Made by a program: the position numbers and the translations under genes. Source: Lachnospiraceae bacterium (GTDB taxonomy: Bacteria; Bacillota; Clostridia; Lachnospirales; Lachnospiraceae). Taken from it: a stretch of 49,561 nucleotides of DNA. Each line of letters begins with the position of its first letter. Within the stretch, counting starts at the first letter, position 1. The notes beneath the pieces were generated by a model. That model was not told the origin of the DNA and did not search any database. It saw nothing but the letters and a program-made list of their open reading frames with translations. Below, piece after piece: positions 8,502-17,602 of the stretch. Where the stretch lies: positions 1 to 49,561 of the forward strand of contig JAETRD010000021.1 of the NCBI GenBank assembly GCA_021770345.1, given 5' to 3'.

Positions 8502-9306
8502 GGTTATCATATATCTGATTTTGATTATCTGGGCAGTCACGACGATATTTCCGTTTTTGTGGATCTTAAATAATTCCTTTAAACCGTCGGCGGAAGTGCT
8601 GCGCTCCTCCTTCCTGCTCCCGCAGGAATTTACGCTGGAGAATTATCAGACGGCGTTTGGGCGTCTGAACGTCTTAAACGCATACAAGCAGAGTTTTCTG
8701 ATTTCGGGGACGGTCACGGTCGGCGTTATGGTTTTATCATCGATGATGGCATTCGGACTCAGCAGATACCGCTTTAAAGGGAAAAAATTCGTACACAGCC
8801 TGATTGTGGCAAGCCTGATGTTCCCGGTGTTTGCGACGATTATTCCGGTATACCGCATGATTGTCAGCTGGGGGCTGCTGAGCAAAAATATCGCGGTCAT
8901 CCTGCCGCAGATTGCGGGGAATCTGAGCTTTGCGACGATCGTGATGCTCGGATTTATTCAGAGCATTTCCGTGGAGATGGAGGAGGCCGCCTACATGGAG
9001 GGAGCGAATGTATTCCGGGTGTTTGGCCAGATTATTGTTCCGCTCTGCCGGCCGTCGCTTGCAACGGTAGCGATTTTCAGCTTCCTGTGGTCCTACAATG
9101 ACCTGTTTGTGCAGAAGGTTATGATGCGCGACAACACGAAGTACCCGGTATGCCGTCTGCTGGAGGAGATCAGCTCTCAGTACGGGACCGATTTCGGCCT
9201 GATGGCGGCGTCCGTAACGATTATCGTGGTACCTGTCATGATCGTGTATATCCTGCTTCAGAAGAACATCATCAAAGGATTGACAGCCGGAGCAATTAAA
9301 GGCTAA
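8479..9306 (+). CDS. ABC sugar transporter permease (MalG-like)
   Basis: This 275-residue second permease of the importer starts with a membrane helix (VIIYLILIIWAVTTIFPFLW). It is followed by the characteristic NSFKP segment of MalG-type proteins. The EAA loop EEAAYMEGANVFRVFGQIIV begins near residue 168. Six helices are expected. It overlaps the previous permease by 23 bp and is followed 39 bp later by the response regulator, so one operon is likely. It would pair with the MalF-like protein and an unlinked ATPase. Confidence 0.9.
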   Translation: MKKVSASKVIIYLILIIWAVTTIFPFLWILNNSFKPSAEVLRSSFLLPQEFTLENYQTAFGRLNVLNAYKQSFLISGTVTVGVMVLSSMMAFGLSRYRFKGKKFVHSLIVASLMFPVFATIIPVYRMIVSWGLLSKNIAVILPQIAGNLSFATIVMLGFIQSISVEMEEAAYMEGANVFRVFGQIIVPLCRPSLATVAIFSFLWSYNDLFVQKVMMRDNTKYPVCRLLEEISSQYGTDFGLMAASVTIIVVPVMIVYILLQKNIIKGLTAGAIKG

Positions 9307-9345
9307 AATTTTGGAAAGACAGCTTACAAAACGGAGGAAATCTGT

Positions 9346-10110
9346 ATGTATCGGGTGATGCTTGTGGATGATGAGCCGATTATCGTGGAAGGCTTAATGC
9401 GCAGTGTGGAATGGGAAAAATGGAACTGCAGAGTCGTAGCGACGGCAAATGACGGGCTTGAGGGGAAGCGTCTGATTGAGGAGGAGCGGCCGGATATCGT
9501 GTTTATGGATATCTGTATGCCGGAGATGGACGGTCTTCGGATGATTGCCTCCATTCACTCGGAGTTTCCCAATCTCGAGGTCTGCGTGCTGACCGGCTAC
9601 CGCGATTTTGAGTATGCGAGGGAGGCCATCCGGCTTGGAGTCACCAGATTTCTGCTCAAGCCGTCGAATATGGACGAGATTGAGGAAGCGATCGAGGCGA
9701 TGCGGGCGAATCTTCAGAAAAAGGGGAATTTCGGGGATTCGGAGCCGAAGGAAGCGGCGGAGGAGCAAAAGGAGAGCACGTCGAGCAGCTTTATCGTGAA
9801 GAATGCGCTTGCGTATATCGAGGAAAACTATACGCAGAAGCTCACGCTCTCCGACGTGGCGGAGAAAAATTATGTCAGCCAGTGGCATCTGTCGAAGCTT
9901 TTGAACCGCCACACGGGACAGAGCTTTTCGGATATTTTAAACCATGTGCGCATCGAGCATGCCAAGGAGCTGTTAAAAGATCCCGCGCTCCGCATCGGGG
10001 ATATCTCGGAGCAGGTGGGATTTTTGGATATGGCGCATTTCTCGCGCGTGTTTAAAAAGCAGGAGGGCGTTTCGGCCAATGAGTACCGGAACCGGGTACT
10101 CGGCAGATAG
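9346..10110 (+). CDS. Response regulator with AraC-type DNA-binding domain (YesN-like)
   Basis: This 254-residue regulator has a receiver domain at about 1-120: acidic pocket D8-D9, phospho-acceptor D55 in VFMDICMPEMDG, and a conserved Lys in LLKPS. A Glu/Ser-rich linker (about 125-148) leads to two AraC helix-turn-helix motifs (TLSDVAEKNYVSQWHLSKLL and ISEQVGFLDMAHFSRVFKK). It starts after an AACGGAGGAAATCTGT leader with a good ribosome site. It is the likely partner of the kinase at 4261 and is predicted to activate the phosphorylase and transporter promoters through the shared box. Confidence 0.9.
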   Translation: MYRVMLVDDEPIIVEGLMRSVEWEKWNCRVVATANDGLEGKRLIEEERPDIVFMDICMPEMDGLRMIASIHSEFPNLEVCVLTGYRDFEYAREAIRLGVTRFLLKPSNMDEIEEAIEAMRANLQKKGNFGDSEPKEAAEEQKESTSSSFIVKNALAYIEENYTQKLTLSDVAEKNYVSQWHLSKLLNRHTGQSFSDILNHVRIEHAKELLKDPALRIGDISEQVGFLDMAHFSRVFKKQEGVSANEYRNRVLGR

Positions 10111-10163
10111 CGAAAAAGGGCGCGAAAGACGGAGGAGAAACGTAAGGGTTCGGCAAAGTTGTT

Positions 10164-10736
10164 TCACAGTAAGAACGATGACATATGCGTGCAAAACGAG
10201 AGTTGTATAGTCAGAAGACGGAGAAGTTCGTCTTCTGATTCTTTGCAGAAGCCGTTTAGCCATTTTTGCAGTACGGCAGTCAGACCGGAGATGAAAAAGG
10301 TCTGGCAGTACTCATATTCTAAGCGGCCGGTCACGCCCGACTGCGACAGGAACTTTTGTATGCTGTCGTCGGAAAACGGCAAAAGCGTATAGTCTAAAAT
10401 TTTGGACGCACGCTGCGAGGAAAAATAGATGCGGTAGAACTCCTGACGTTCTCTGATAAAAGCGAACAGGTGCAAAAAACGCTCCCGGAGCGAATATGGT
10501 TTTCCGGGAACTTTAAAAATGAGGATAAAATATTCATACATATCCGATTCCACGCACTGCATTAATTCAAAGATATCTTCGTGGTGCAGATAGAAGGTGG
10601 TGCGGTTGATGTCTGCGGAATCGCAGATTTCTTTGACGGTAATTTCTGATAGTTCTTTCTTTTTCAGCAAATCTAAAAAAATATCCCGGATTTTCCGTTC
10701 TGTCTGCTGAAAGCGCAGATTATTTTTTGAATTCAT
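10164..10736 (-). CDS. TetR/AcrR family transcriptional regulator
   Basis: This 190-residue repressor has an N-terminal TetR helix-turn-helix (about 12-55). It includes the diagnostic ISEITVKEICDSADINRTTFYLHH-like core: ITVKEICDSADINRTTFY followed by H and a helix. A helical ligand/dimer domain fills the rest. The start at 10736 is set by GGAGG at 10742-10746; a GTG four codons upstream overlaps that ribosome site and is unlikely. It is transcribed away from the MATE pump gene, the classic layout for a regulator controlling a divergent efflux pump. Its ligand and operator are not evident. Confidence 0.85.
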   Translation of the reverse strand: MNSKNNLRFQQTERKIRDIFLDLLKKKELSEITVKEICDSADINRTTFYLHHEDIFELMQCVESDMYEYFILIFKVPGKPYSLRERFLHLFAFIRERQEFYRIYFSSQRASKILDYTLLPFSDDSIQKFLSQSGVTGRLEYEYCQTFFISGLTAVLQKWLNGFCKESEDELLRLLTIQLSFCTHMSSFLL

Positions 10737-10863
10737 AAATACCTCCACAGATCGACGACATGAGAAGAAATGTTCATTAACTCAACACACGATGATATAT
10801 TGATGATTGTACCGCAATGCGCTTCCATTTACAATAGAATTATCAGGAAGATGGCGCAAATCG

Positions 10864-10931
10864 GTAACAGTTCAGCCCAGGACTTTGCACTTGCTGCAAA
10901 GTCCGTGAGAATGTGTAAATTGAACTGTTAC
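10864..10931. mobile_element. 68-bp MITE-like element with 11-bp terminal inverted repeats
   Basis: GTAACAGTTCA (10864-10874) and TGAACTGTTAC (10921-10931) are perfect inverted repeats. GCAAATCG occurs directly outside both ends (10856-10863 and 10932-10939), which is the pattern of an 8-bp target-site duplication. Inside is a perfect 9-bp hairpin (GACTTTGCA, loop CTTGC, TGCAAAGTC; 10881-10903). No protein is encoded. Its position between the TetR and MATE genes may influence their expression. Confidence 0.65.
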
Positions 10932-10967
10932 GCAAATCGTGCGCTGGGAAAGGAGCATGGTATAAGA

Positions 10968-12338
10968 ATGGAAAAGAATGAAAAGAATGAAAAGAATGAG
11001 CAGATGCTGCAGACAGGATCTTTTTTACAGCTGGTATGTAATCTTTGCGTGCCGACCATTGTGATTATGCTGGTTATGGTCCTTTACAATATGGCGGACA
11101 CTTATTTTATCGGAAAGACGGGGGATCCCTGTAAAATCGCAGCCGTTTCTTTATGCGGTCCGGTGTTCAGTTTTTTGTCCGGCCTGGGAGCGCTTCTCGG
11201 AAGCGGGGGCTGCACGGTGGTCTCTCTGGCGCTTGGGAAAAAGGAATACCGCACGATTAAGGCCTGCACCAGCCTGTGCTGCTACGCTTCTCTGGCAATC
11301 GGGCTGGTGTTTACCGCGGTAGTGCTTCTGAATCTGACCGGTATCGGCAATGCCATCGGAGCGAATGCCGATACGCTGGAATACACCCGTACTTATCTGC
11401 AGATTCTGGCTGTCGGCGGGCCAGTCATACTGTTTGGAAATGTGTTCAATAATCTGATTCGCGCGGACGGATCCGCGAAACAGTCGATGATTTCAAACGG
11501 GCTTGGCACGATTGCCAATATGATTCTGGATCCGATTCTGATTCTGGGAGCCCAAATGGGAGTGGCAGGGGCTGCCGTGGCGACCGTGGCGGGAAATTTG
11601 CTCAGTTTTTTCTATCTGCTCTGGTATGTCAGAAAAAAACAGAAGACATTTTCACTGAGTATCAGGGATTGTTCGCTGAAAAAAGAGATTGTCATGCCGG
11701 TGGTGACTCTGGGACTGCCGTTAGCCTGCAGTACCATTATGATGAGTGTTTCCCATATGTTTATGAACCATGTACTGGCCGGATACGGCTCTGTTGCGGT
11801 GGCGGCAAATGGAGTTGCGGGAAAAGTTTCCATGGTGGTATCTATGGTGGCAATGGGGCTTTGCATGGGCATGCAGCCTGCGATTTCTTATAATTTCGGG
11901 GCCGGGACATATGAGAGAATGTACCGCATCATAAGAAATCTCGGGATTCTCGCGGTCGTTGTGGGAGGTCTTCTGACGATTGGGTGCCTGCTGGGAAAAA
12001 GCCAGTTGACGGCAATGTTCATCGAGCATGAGGAAGTGATTCTGCTGGGGGAGCGGATGGTTACCGCCTCCATGCTGATGGGGCCGCTTTACGGACTGTA
12101 TCAGCTGTGCACCATGTTTTTGCAGTCCACGGGAAAAGCGTCCTATGCCACGCTTGTGGCACTGCTTGATAAGGGGATTCTTTATCTGCCGATACTTTTT
12201 GGACTGAATATGCTGTTCGGCCTAAACGGCGTGATTTATACGGCGCCGCTTACGGATATGCTGTCACTGCTGGCCGGGGCGGCGCTGTGTGCGGCGTGGA
12301 AGCGGAAGATACCGGCGCCAGAGCTCTGTCAGAGGTAG
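10968..12338 (+). CDS. MATE family efflux transporter
   Basis: This 456-residue multidrug/organic-cation exporter has about 12 membrane helices in two homologous halves. The first half opens with IVIMLVMVLYNMADTYFIG, a typical MATE motif (N, D and G positions). The second half opens near VVTLGLPLACSTIMMSVSHMFMN. The start is placed at 10968 (MEKNEKNEKNEQ, a short tandem EKN repeat), though GGAAAGGAG lies 13 bp away, a long spacing. An out-of-frame ATG-GTA-TAA minicistron at 10957-10965 lies between them. Codon use in the first 66 codons of the longer open frame is not protein-like. It converges with the PAP2 gene (10-bp tail overlap). Confidence 0.88.
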   Translation: MEKNEKNEKNEQMLQTGSFLQLVCNLCVPTIVIMLVMVLYNMADTYFIGKTGDPCKIAAVSLCGPVFSFLSGLGALLGSGGCTVVSLALGKKEYRTIKACTSLCCYASLAIGLVFTAVVLLNLTGIGNAIGANADTLEYTRTYLQILAVGGPVILFGNVFNNLIRADGSAKQSMISNGLGTIANMILDPILILGAQMGVAGAAVATVAGNLLSFFYLLWYVRKKQKTFSLSIRDCSLKKEIVMPVVTLGLPLACSTIMMSVSHMFMNHVLAGYGSVAVAANGVAGKVSMVVSMVAMGLCMGMQPAISYNFGAGTYERMYRIIRNLGILAVVVGGLLTIGCLLGKSQLTAMFIEHEEVILLGERMVTASMLMGPLYGLYQLCTMFLQSTGKASYATLVALLDKGILYLPILFGLNMLFGLNGVIYTAPLTDMLSLLAGAALCAAWKRKIPAPELCQR

Positions 12339-12817
12339 TAGAACAGGCCGCAGAAGACGCCGAAAAGCGCGCCTGCGATGACGTCCCGCGGCTCGTGGAC
12401 GCCGCCGACAACGCGGATAACGGCGAGAACAAGTCCCAGGACGCCGAGCAGCAGGCCGGCGTCCGGGTAGATATACAGGACGGTCATCGCGATGATGTAA
12501 ATGGAAAAGACATGTCGGCTGGGAAAAGATTTCCCTTTGGTGTCCTTGCCGAGTGTCGGCGGCAGATTGAATTTCTCGTAGGGGCGCGGCACGTTGACGA
12601 CGGCGCGGAACACGCTGACTGCGAGAAAGGAGACGCCCGGAATGAGAATCGCCCGCAGCAAAAACGGATGATGCTCCGCGTAGAGCTGCAGCAGGAAAAC
12701 CGGATAGAGCAGAAATACAAAGGCAGTCAGAACTCCGTTGACAAGCGAGAGGAGTCTGGCTCTTTTTTTGTTTTCCCGCACGGGCTTTGTGAGTTTCAGA
12801 TAAGTTTCTTTTGTCAT
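12329..12817 (-). CDS. PAP2-family phosphatase (membrane)
   Basis: This 162-residue membrane protein has about five helices and all three acid-phosphatase signature blocks: a degenerate first block ending VPRPYEKF, then GKSFPSRHVFS with the catalytic His, and RVVGGVHEPRDVIAG with the second His and Asp. Likely substrates are lipid phosphates such as undecaprenyl diphosphate or phosphatidate; family membership does not tell which. It is the last gene of the leftward AraC-lspA-PAP2 run, 41 bp after lspA. Confidence 0.85.
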   Translation of the reverse strand: MTKETYLKLTKPVRENKKRARLLSLVNGVLTAFVFLLYPVFLLQLYAEHHPFLLRAILIPGVSFLAVSVFRAVVNVPRPYEKFNLPPTLGKDTKGKSFPSRHVFSIYIIAMTVLYIYPDAGLLLGVLGLVLAVIRVVGGVHEPRDVIAGALFGVFCGLFYYL

Positions 12818-12858
12818 ACGGATACGTCCTTCCTGATAAAAGCAAAAACAGCGGCGGT

Positions 12859-13308
12859 TTACTCGTCCGCGCCGAATACGGTCAGCACGGCGCCAAGAAA
12901 GATGCAGATATCGGAGATATTATAGATAATGCGCCGGAAACGCTTCGGGCCGATGTTCAGATGAAAATAGTCGACGACGTACCCTCTTATGCACCGGTCG
13001 AGAAAATTGCTGGCGCCTCCCCCGGTGAGCAGCGCCATTCCGGTCTTTGCGAGAGGCTTTCCCGGAAGCCGTAAGAGGAGGGCGTACGCGGTTCCCACCG
13101 AGGCGAACAATACGGTCTGGAGCCCGCGCAGCGCGGCCGGATGGCCGGAGAGAAAGCCGAAAGCCGCGCCTTGATTGTAATATTTTTCGAGTGTCAGCAG
13201 GCCGAAAAACCGCGGGTGTTTTGCGTGTTCGGCGAGCCGTTTGTCTGCGAAATGTTTGACGGCGGAGTCGAGAACAAAGACGCCGGCGGTGAGAATCGGG
13301 TAGATCAT
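12859..13308 (-). CDS. lspA: Signal peptidase II (prolipoprotein signal peptidase)
   Basis: This 149-residue, four-helix membrane aspartyl protease removes signal peptides from diacylglyceryl-modified prolipoproteins. The catalytic blocks are clear: GGGASNFLDRCIRGYVVDYFH with D104, and YNISDICIFLG with D133. The upstream NQGAAFG block is also present. Length is normal to slightly short. It starts within the AraC stop codon (ATGA overlap) with AAAGGAG as ribosome site. This is an unusual setting: lspA more often sits beside ileS or rluD. It could be an accessory copy; the genome would have to be searched for a second lspA. Confidence 0.9.
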   Translation of the reverse strand: MIYPILTAGVFVLDSAVKHFADKRLAEHAKHPRFFGLLTLEKYYNQGAAFGFLSGHPAALRGLQTVLFASVGTAYALLLRLPGKPLAKTGMALLTGGGASNFLDRCIRGYVVDYFHLNIGPKRFRRIIYNISDICIFLGAVLTVFGADE

Positions 13309-14183
13309 GTATGCTCCTTTCGGTATTCCCGGGGTGTCTGGGAAAAACGCTTTTTAAATGTGCGGTTGAAGTACGACAGATTGTCGAAGCCCACCTCCGC
13401 CGCGATATCCAAAATCGAGGAGTCCGAGGACACCAGAAGCCTCGATGCCATAATCAGGCGGTACTCGTTGAGATAGCAGGTAAAGGAAGTGCCCATCGTG
13501 TTTTTAAAGTATTTCATAAAATGGGACTGGCTTAAGCCGGCTTTCTCGGCGATTTCCTCAATCGTAATTTTGTCCATATAGTGATTTTCAATGTATTTGA
13601 GCACGAGTTTCATTTTTTCCAGGGATTTGCGCGGTTTTCCCGGATGTTCTTTCACGCCGCAGCGGTTGTACAGCAGAAAAAAGAGCATGAAGAGCTGGCT
13701 CTTGATAAAGAGCGGGTAGCCCTTCGGATGCGTGCGGCTGATCTCGTCGTTGGCGTCAATGCAGGCGGACAGTTCCCGGTAGCCCTCGGATTCCGGCGTA
13801 TAGAGCAGCGGCAGCGAGAGGCTGCCCGAAAACAACGGCTGCAAGATATCGGTGCTGCTCGCGTCGGCATTCCGGGACAAAAGGATACTGGGGTGGAAAA
13901 TAATATTTTCGTATTCCATGCAGTCCTCTCCGTACTGCTCGATCGAGTGAAGCCGGCCCGGGATGATGAGCACGATCGTCCCCGCCGTCACATGGCAGGG
14001 CGAGAAATCGACCGTGATGGTGCCGCAGCCCTTTTTGACGTAGATGATCTCCACCTCGTCGTGCCAGTGCAGCGGCACATGGAGAAAGTCGAGCGGAATC
14101 GAGCAGGGGTAGGTGATGTAGGGGAACAGCGGGTCCCCGTGCGATTTTTTTTCCTGGTAGTTTTCGTATTCTAAAATGTTCAT
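13305..14183 (-). CDS. AraC family transcriptional regulator with cupin-like sensor domain
   Basis: This 292-residue regulator has an N-terminal cupin-type half (about 20-150; HWHDEVEIIYVKKG and GTIVLIIPGRLHSIE are typical). Its C-terminal half holds two AraC helix-turn-helix motifs (ITIEEIAEKAGLSQSHFMKYFK and LDIAAEVGFDNLSYFNRTFKK, each shown in part). The ATG at 14183 is chosen over 14213. Neither has a good ribosome site, but the upstream version would start inside AT-rich promoter-like DNA. It is divergent from glycogen phosphorylase and leads an operon with lspA and PAP2. Ligand and targets are unknown. Confidence 0.85.
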   Translation of the reverse strand: MNILEYENYQEKKSHGDPLFPYITYPCSIPLDFLHVPLHWHDEVEIIYVKKGCGTITVDFSPCHVTAGTIVLIIPGRLHSIEQYGEDCMEYENIIFHPSILLSRNADASSTDILQPLFSGSLSLPLLYTPESEGYRELSACIDANDEISRTHPKGYPLFIKSQLFMLFFLLYNRCGVKEHPGKPRKSLEKMKLVLKYIENHYMDKITIEEIAEKAGLSQSHFMKYFKNTMGTSFTCYLNEYRLIMASRLLVSSDSSILDIAAEVGFDNLSYFNRTFKKRFSQTPREYRKEHT

Positions 14184-14362
14184 GATGATAGAATTGTACC
14201 ACTTTTGTGCCATATATTACAAGAAAAAACAAAAAGAAATGCATATAATGACAGCATGACGGAAATATGTACTTTAACGGAATTGCAGATACATCCAGAC
14301 GGGTTGCCCGCGCGGTGTGTGGCGGCGGGACTTGCGCACTAGGAAAGGAGCATGGTACAAAA

Positions 14363-16621
14363 ATGAGCATGGATTTACAGAAAGTAATCACGGAGAAGTA
14401 TCAAAAAGAGATCGGCGCGTGCACAAACGAGGAGCTTTATTACGCGCTGCTTTCGATGACAAAAGACATGGCAAAAGAAAAGGAGAGCAATGAGGGAAAG
14501 CGGAAGCTGTATTACATCTCCGCGGAGTTTCTGATCGGAAAACTTTTGTCCAACAATCTGATTAATCTGGGCATCTATGAGGAGGTAAAGGCGCTTCTGG
14601 AGGAAAACGGAAAAAGCCTTGCAGAGGTGGAGGAGGTCGAGCCAGAGCCGTCTCTCGGAAACGGCGGACTCGGGCGCCTTGCGGCGTGCTTTCTCGATTC
14701 GATTGCAAGCCTCGGCTTAAACGGCGACGGCGTGGGATTAAATTATCACTACGGTCTGTTTAAGCAGGTGTTTGACAAGAATTTACAGCGCGAGACGCCG
14801 AATCCGTGGATTGAGAAAGAGAGCTGGCTGACGAAAACGGATGTGACTTACCCGATTTCTTTCGGCGGATTTACGCTGCAGTCGAGAATGTATGACATTG
14901 ATGTGATCGGCTATGAGAACCGCACGACAAAGCTGCACCTGTTTGATGTCGAGACTGTGGATGAGACGCTGTCGGGCGACGGCATCGACTTTGACAAGAC
15001 CGATATCCCGCGCAGACTGACGCTGTTTCTCTACCCGGACGACTCCGACGATGCCGGAAGAATCCTGCGCGTATACCAGCAGTATTTTATGGTGAGCAAC
15101 GGCGCGAGGCTGATCATCGACGAGACGCTTGCGCGCGGCGGAGACCTGCACAGGCTGCATGAATATGCGGCGGTTCAGATTAACGACACGCACCCGAGTA
15201 TGGTAATCCCGGAGCTGATTCGTCTTCTGATGGAGCGCGGCATCCTCATGGACGAGGCGATTGAAATCGTGTCAAAGACCTGCGCGTACACCAACCACAC
15301 GATTCTCGCGGAGGCGCTCGAGAAATGGCCGATGCATTTCCTGGAGAAAGCGGTGCCGCAGCTTCTGCCGATTATCTACGAGTTAAACAGCCGCGTGGCA
15401 AAAAAGTACGACGATCCGTCCGTTGCGATTATCGACGACGAACGGCGGGTGCATATGGCGCATATGGACATTCACTACGGTTACAGCGTAAACGGCGTCG
15501 CTTACCTTCACACCGAGATTTTAAAGAACACCGAGCTTCATAATTTTTATAAGATTTACCCGGAGAAATTCAACAATAAGACAAACGGAATCACGTTCCG
15601 CCGGTGGCTGCTGCACTGCAACCACGCGCTTGCCGAACTGATCGAGTCCCTGATCGGCGACGGGTTTAAGAAGGATGCGAAAGAGCTTGAAAAGCTCGGC
15701 GCGTTTGTAAATGACGAGGCGATTCTGCAGCGTCTTCTGGATGTAAAGGGCGCGAAAAAGACAGAGCTGAAAGAATATCTTGCAAAGACGCAGGGCATCG
15801 CGCTGGACGAGAATTCGATCTTTGATATCCAGATTAAGCGTCTGCACGAGTATAAGCGGCAGCAGATGAACGCGCTGTATGTGATCCACAAATATTTCGA
15901 GATTAAGGCGGGCAAAAAACCGGCGCGTCCGATTACCGTGATTTTCGGCGCAAAGGCGGCTCCGGCTTATATCATCGCAAAGGATATCATCCATCTGATT
16001 CTCTGCTTACAGGAAGTCATCGGCAAAGACCCGGAGGTTGCGCCGTATCTGAAAGTTGTGATGGTTGAGAATTACAACGTGACGCTTGCCGAGAAATTAA
16101 TCCCGGCGGCGGATATCCACGAGCAGATTTCGCTTGCATCGAAGGAGGCGTCCGGCACCTCAAACATGAAATTTATGTTAAACGGCGCCGTTGCAATCGG
16201 AACGATGGACGGTGCAAACGTGGAGATGCACCAGTTTGTCGGGGACGACAATATCTACATTTTCGGTGAGAGCTCCGAGCAGGTGATCGAGCACTACGAA
16301 AAGGCGGATTATGTGTCCAGAGAATACTACGAGAAAGATGCGGATATCAAGCGCGCAGTTGACTTTATTGTCGGCGACGAGCTGATGGCGGTCGGATGTA
16401 AGGAAAACCTGGAGCGTCTCTATCGCGAGCTGTTGAATAAGGACTGGTTTATGACCCTTCCCGACTTCAAAGATTATGTTGCGACGAAAGAGCGCATTTA
16501 CGCGGACTACGAGGACCGCATGGCGTGGGCGAAGAAAATGCTTGTCAATATCAGCCAGGCAGGCTTCTTCTCCTCCGACCGGACGATCGAGCAGTACAAC
16601 AAGGACATCTGGCATCTGTAA
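14363..16621 (+). CDS. glgP: Glycogen/alpha-glucan phosphorylase (GT35)
   Basis: This 752-residue cytoplasmic enzyme releases glucose-1-phosphate from glycogen or maltodextrin using pyridoxal phosphate. The PLP site is [14 protein letters not shown] with Schiff-base K603. The phosphate/PLP region ([34 protein letters not shown]) is also intact. Length is typical of the shorter bacterial phosphorylases. The start at 14363 follows GGAAAGGAGCATGGTA, a leader shared almost exactly with the MATE gene. In-frame sequence upstream does not look coding. It is transcribed alone, with a terminator 52 bp after the stop. Confidence 0.93.
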   Translation: MSMDLQKVITEKYQKEIGACTNEELYYALLSMTKDMAKEKESNEGKRKLYYISAEFLIGKLLSNNLINLGIYEEVKALLEENGKSLAEVEEVEPEPSLGNGGLGRLAACFLDSIASLGLNGDGVGLNYHYGLFKQVFDKNLQRETPNPWIEKESWLTKTDVTYPISFGGFTLQSRMYDIDVIGYENRTTKLHLFDVETVDETLSGDGIDFDKTDIPRRLTLFLYPDDSDDAGRILRVYQQYFMVSNGARLIIDETLARGGDLHRLHEYAAVQINDTHPSMVIPELIRLLMERGILMDEAIEIVSKTCAYTNHTILAEALEKWPMHFLEKAVPQLLPIIYELNSRVAKKYDDPSVAIIDDERRVHMAHMDIHYGYSVNGVAYLHTEILKNTELHNFYKIYPEKFNNKTNGITFRRWLLHCNHALAELIESLIGDGFKKDAKELEKLGAFVNDEAILQRLLDVKGAKKTELKEYLAKTQGIALDENSIFDIQIKRLHEYKRQQMNALYVIHKYFEIKAGKKPARPITVIFGAKAAPAYIIAKDIIHLILCLQEVIGKDPEVAPYLKVVMVENYNVTLAEKLIPAADIHEQISLASKEASGTSNMKFMLNGAVAIGTMDGANVEMHQFVGDDNIYIFGESSEQVIEHYEKADYVSREYYEKDADIKRAVDFIVGDELMAVGCKENLERLYRELLNKDWFMTLPDFKDYVATKERIYADYEDRMAWAKKMLVNISQAGFFSSDRTIEQYNKDIWHL

Positions 16622-16672
16622 AAGGCTGCCGTATGCAAAAATACGGGATAAAAAATATTGGAATTGTGTTCG

Positions 16673-16706
16673 AAAACGGCATGGCCTGCGGGCTGTGCCG
16701 TTTTTT
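16673..16706 (+). terminator. Intrinsic terminator after glgP
   Basis: AAAACGGCA (16673-16681) pairs with TGCCGTTTT (16696-16704), with further pairing inside. The 3' arm runs into a six-T tract (16701-16706). Confidence 0.8.
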
Positions 16707-16739
16707 ACCTGATAAGACCTTTTTCCCACGCTGACAAGA

Positions 16740-16768
16740 TTTACAGACCATTTCCTATGTCGTATAAT
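16740..16768 (+). promoter_or_regulatory. Sigma-A type promoter for the GNAT gene
   Basis: TTTACA (16740-16745), a 17-bp spacer and TATAAT (16763-16768) give a near-consensus promoter 31 bp before the start codon. Confidence 0.75.
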
Positions 16769-16799
16769 AAATAAAATAATGGGAAAGCAGGTGAGACGG

Positions 16800-17564
16800 A
16801 TGTACGAGTTAAAACAGACAGATAAAGCGCGCCCGATTTTCGGCGACTGGCAGGAAACGCTAATCTGGTCCTGTCTGCAAAACGTGATGGGGCGCATCTA
16901 TGTAAACGATACGGAAAATCCGGTCTCCGCGGCGGCACTGCTGGGCGATTTCTGCTTTTTGGCGGGAGTGCCGGACGCGGCGCTTGCTACCGGTGCATTC
17001 GCCTGTGCGGGGAGAGATTTTCTGATTATGGTGCCGCAGAACGGGGAGTGGGGCGCGCTGCTGGAAGCGTGTTTCGGCGAAAGAGCCCAAAAGACGGAGC
17101 GGTATGCGTTTCATAAGGAGCCGGACGTTTTTGACAGGAAAGCGCTTGCGGCGGCTGCGTCGGGACTGCCGGAGGAGTACCGGATGAAACGGATAGACGA
17201 AGCGCTTTTTGAAAAATGCCAGGAGGCGTCCTGGTGCAGGGATCTGGTGTCCTGCTATGACAACTATGACGCGTACCGTGCGCACGGAATCGGCGTGGTG
17301 ATCATAAAGAACGGGGAGATTGTCTCCGGCGCGTCGTCCTACGCGGGTTATCTCGGCGGGATCGAGATTGAGATTGACACGAAGCCGGAATACCGCAGAA
17401 GAGGGCTTGCGCACGCCGCGGGAGCAGGGCTGATTCTGGAATGCTTAGAGCGCGGCTGGTATCCGAGCTGGGATGCGCAGAATAAATGGTCCGCGGCGCT
17501 CGCGGGAAAGCTCGGATATCGTTACAGCCATACCTATACCGCGTACGAAGTACGGCGCGGGTGA
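16800..17564 (+). CDS. GNAT family acetyltransferase
   Basis: This 254-residue protein has its GNAT core in the C-terminal half. Motif A is visible as EIEIDTKPEYRRRGLAHAAGAGLILECL with the R/Q-x-x-G-x-G/A loop as RRRGLA (given in part here), followed by a beta-strand/helix ending LGYRYSHTYTAYE. The N-terminal half and overall length resemble the large clostridial GNAT_acetyltran group rather than short RimI-like enzymes. The start at 16800 is favoured over 16779, since AGGTGAG lies before it. The substrate cannot be inferred. It may share a transcript with the dipeptidase 38 bp downstream. Confidence 0.75.
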   Translation: MYELKQTDKARPIFGDWQETLIWSCLQNVMGRIYVNDTENPVSAAALLGDFCFLAGVPDAALATGAFACAGRDFLIMVPQNGEWGALLEACFGERAQKTERYAFHKEPDVFDRKALAAAASGLPEEYRMKRIDEALFEKCQEASWCRDLVSCYDNYDAYRAHGIGVVIIKNGEIVSGASSYAGYLGGIEIEIDTKPEYRRRGLAHAAGAGLILECLERGWYPSWDAQNKWSAALAGKLGYRYSHTYTAYEVRRG

Positions 17565-17602
17565 TACAAAAACGGGGTTCGTTTTGAACGGAGGGAGGTT
17601 TT

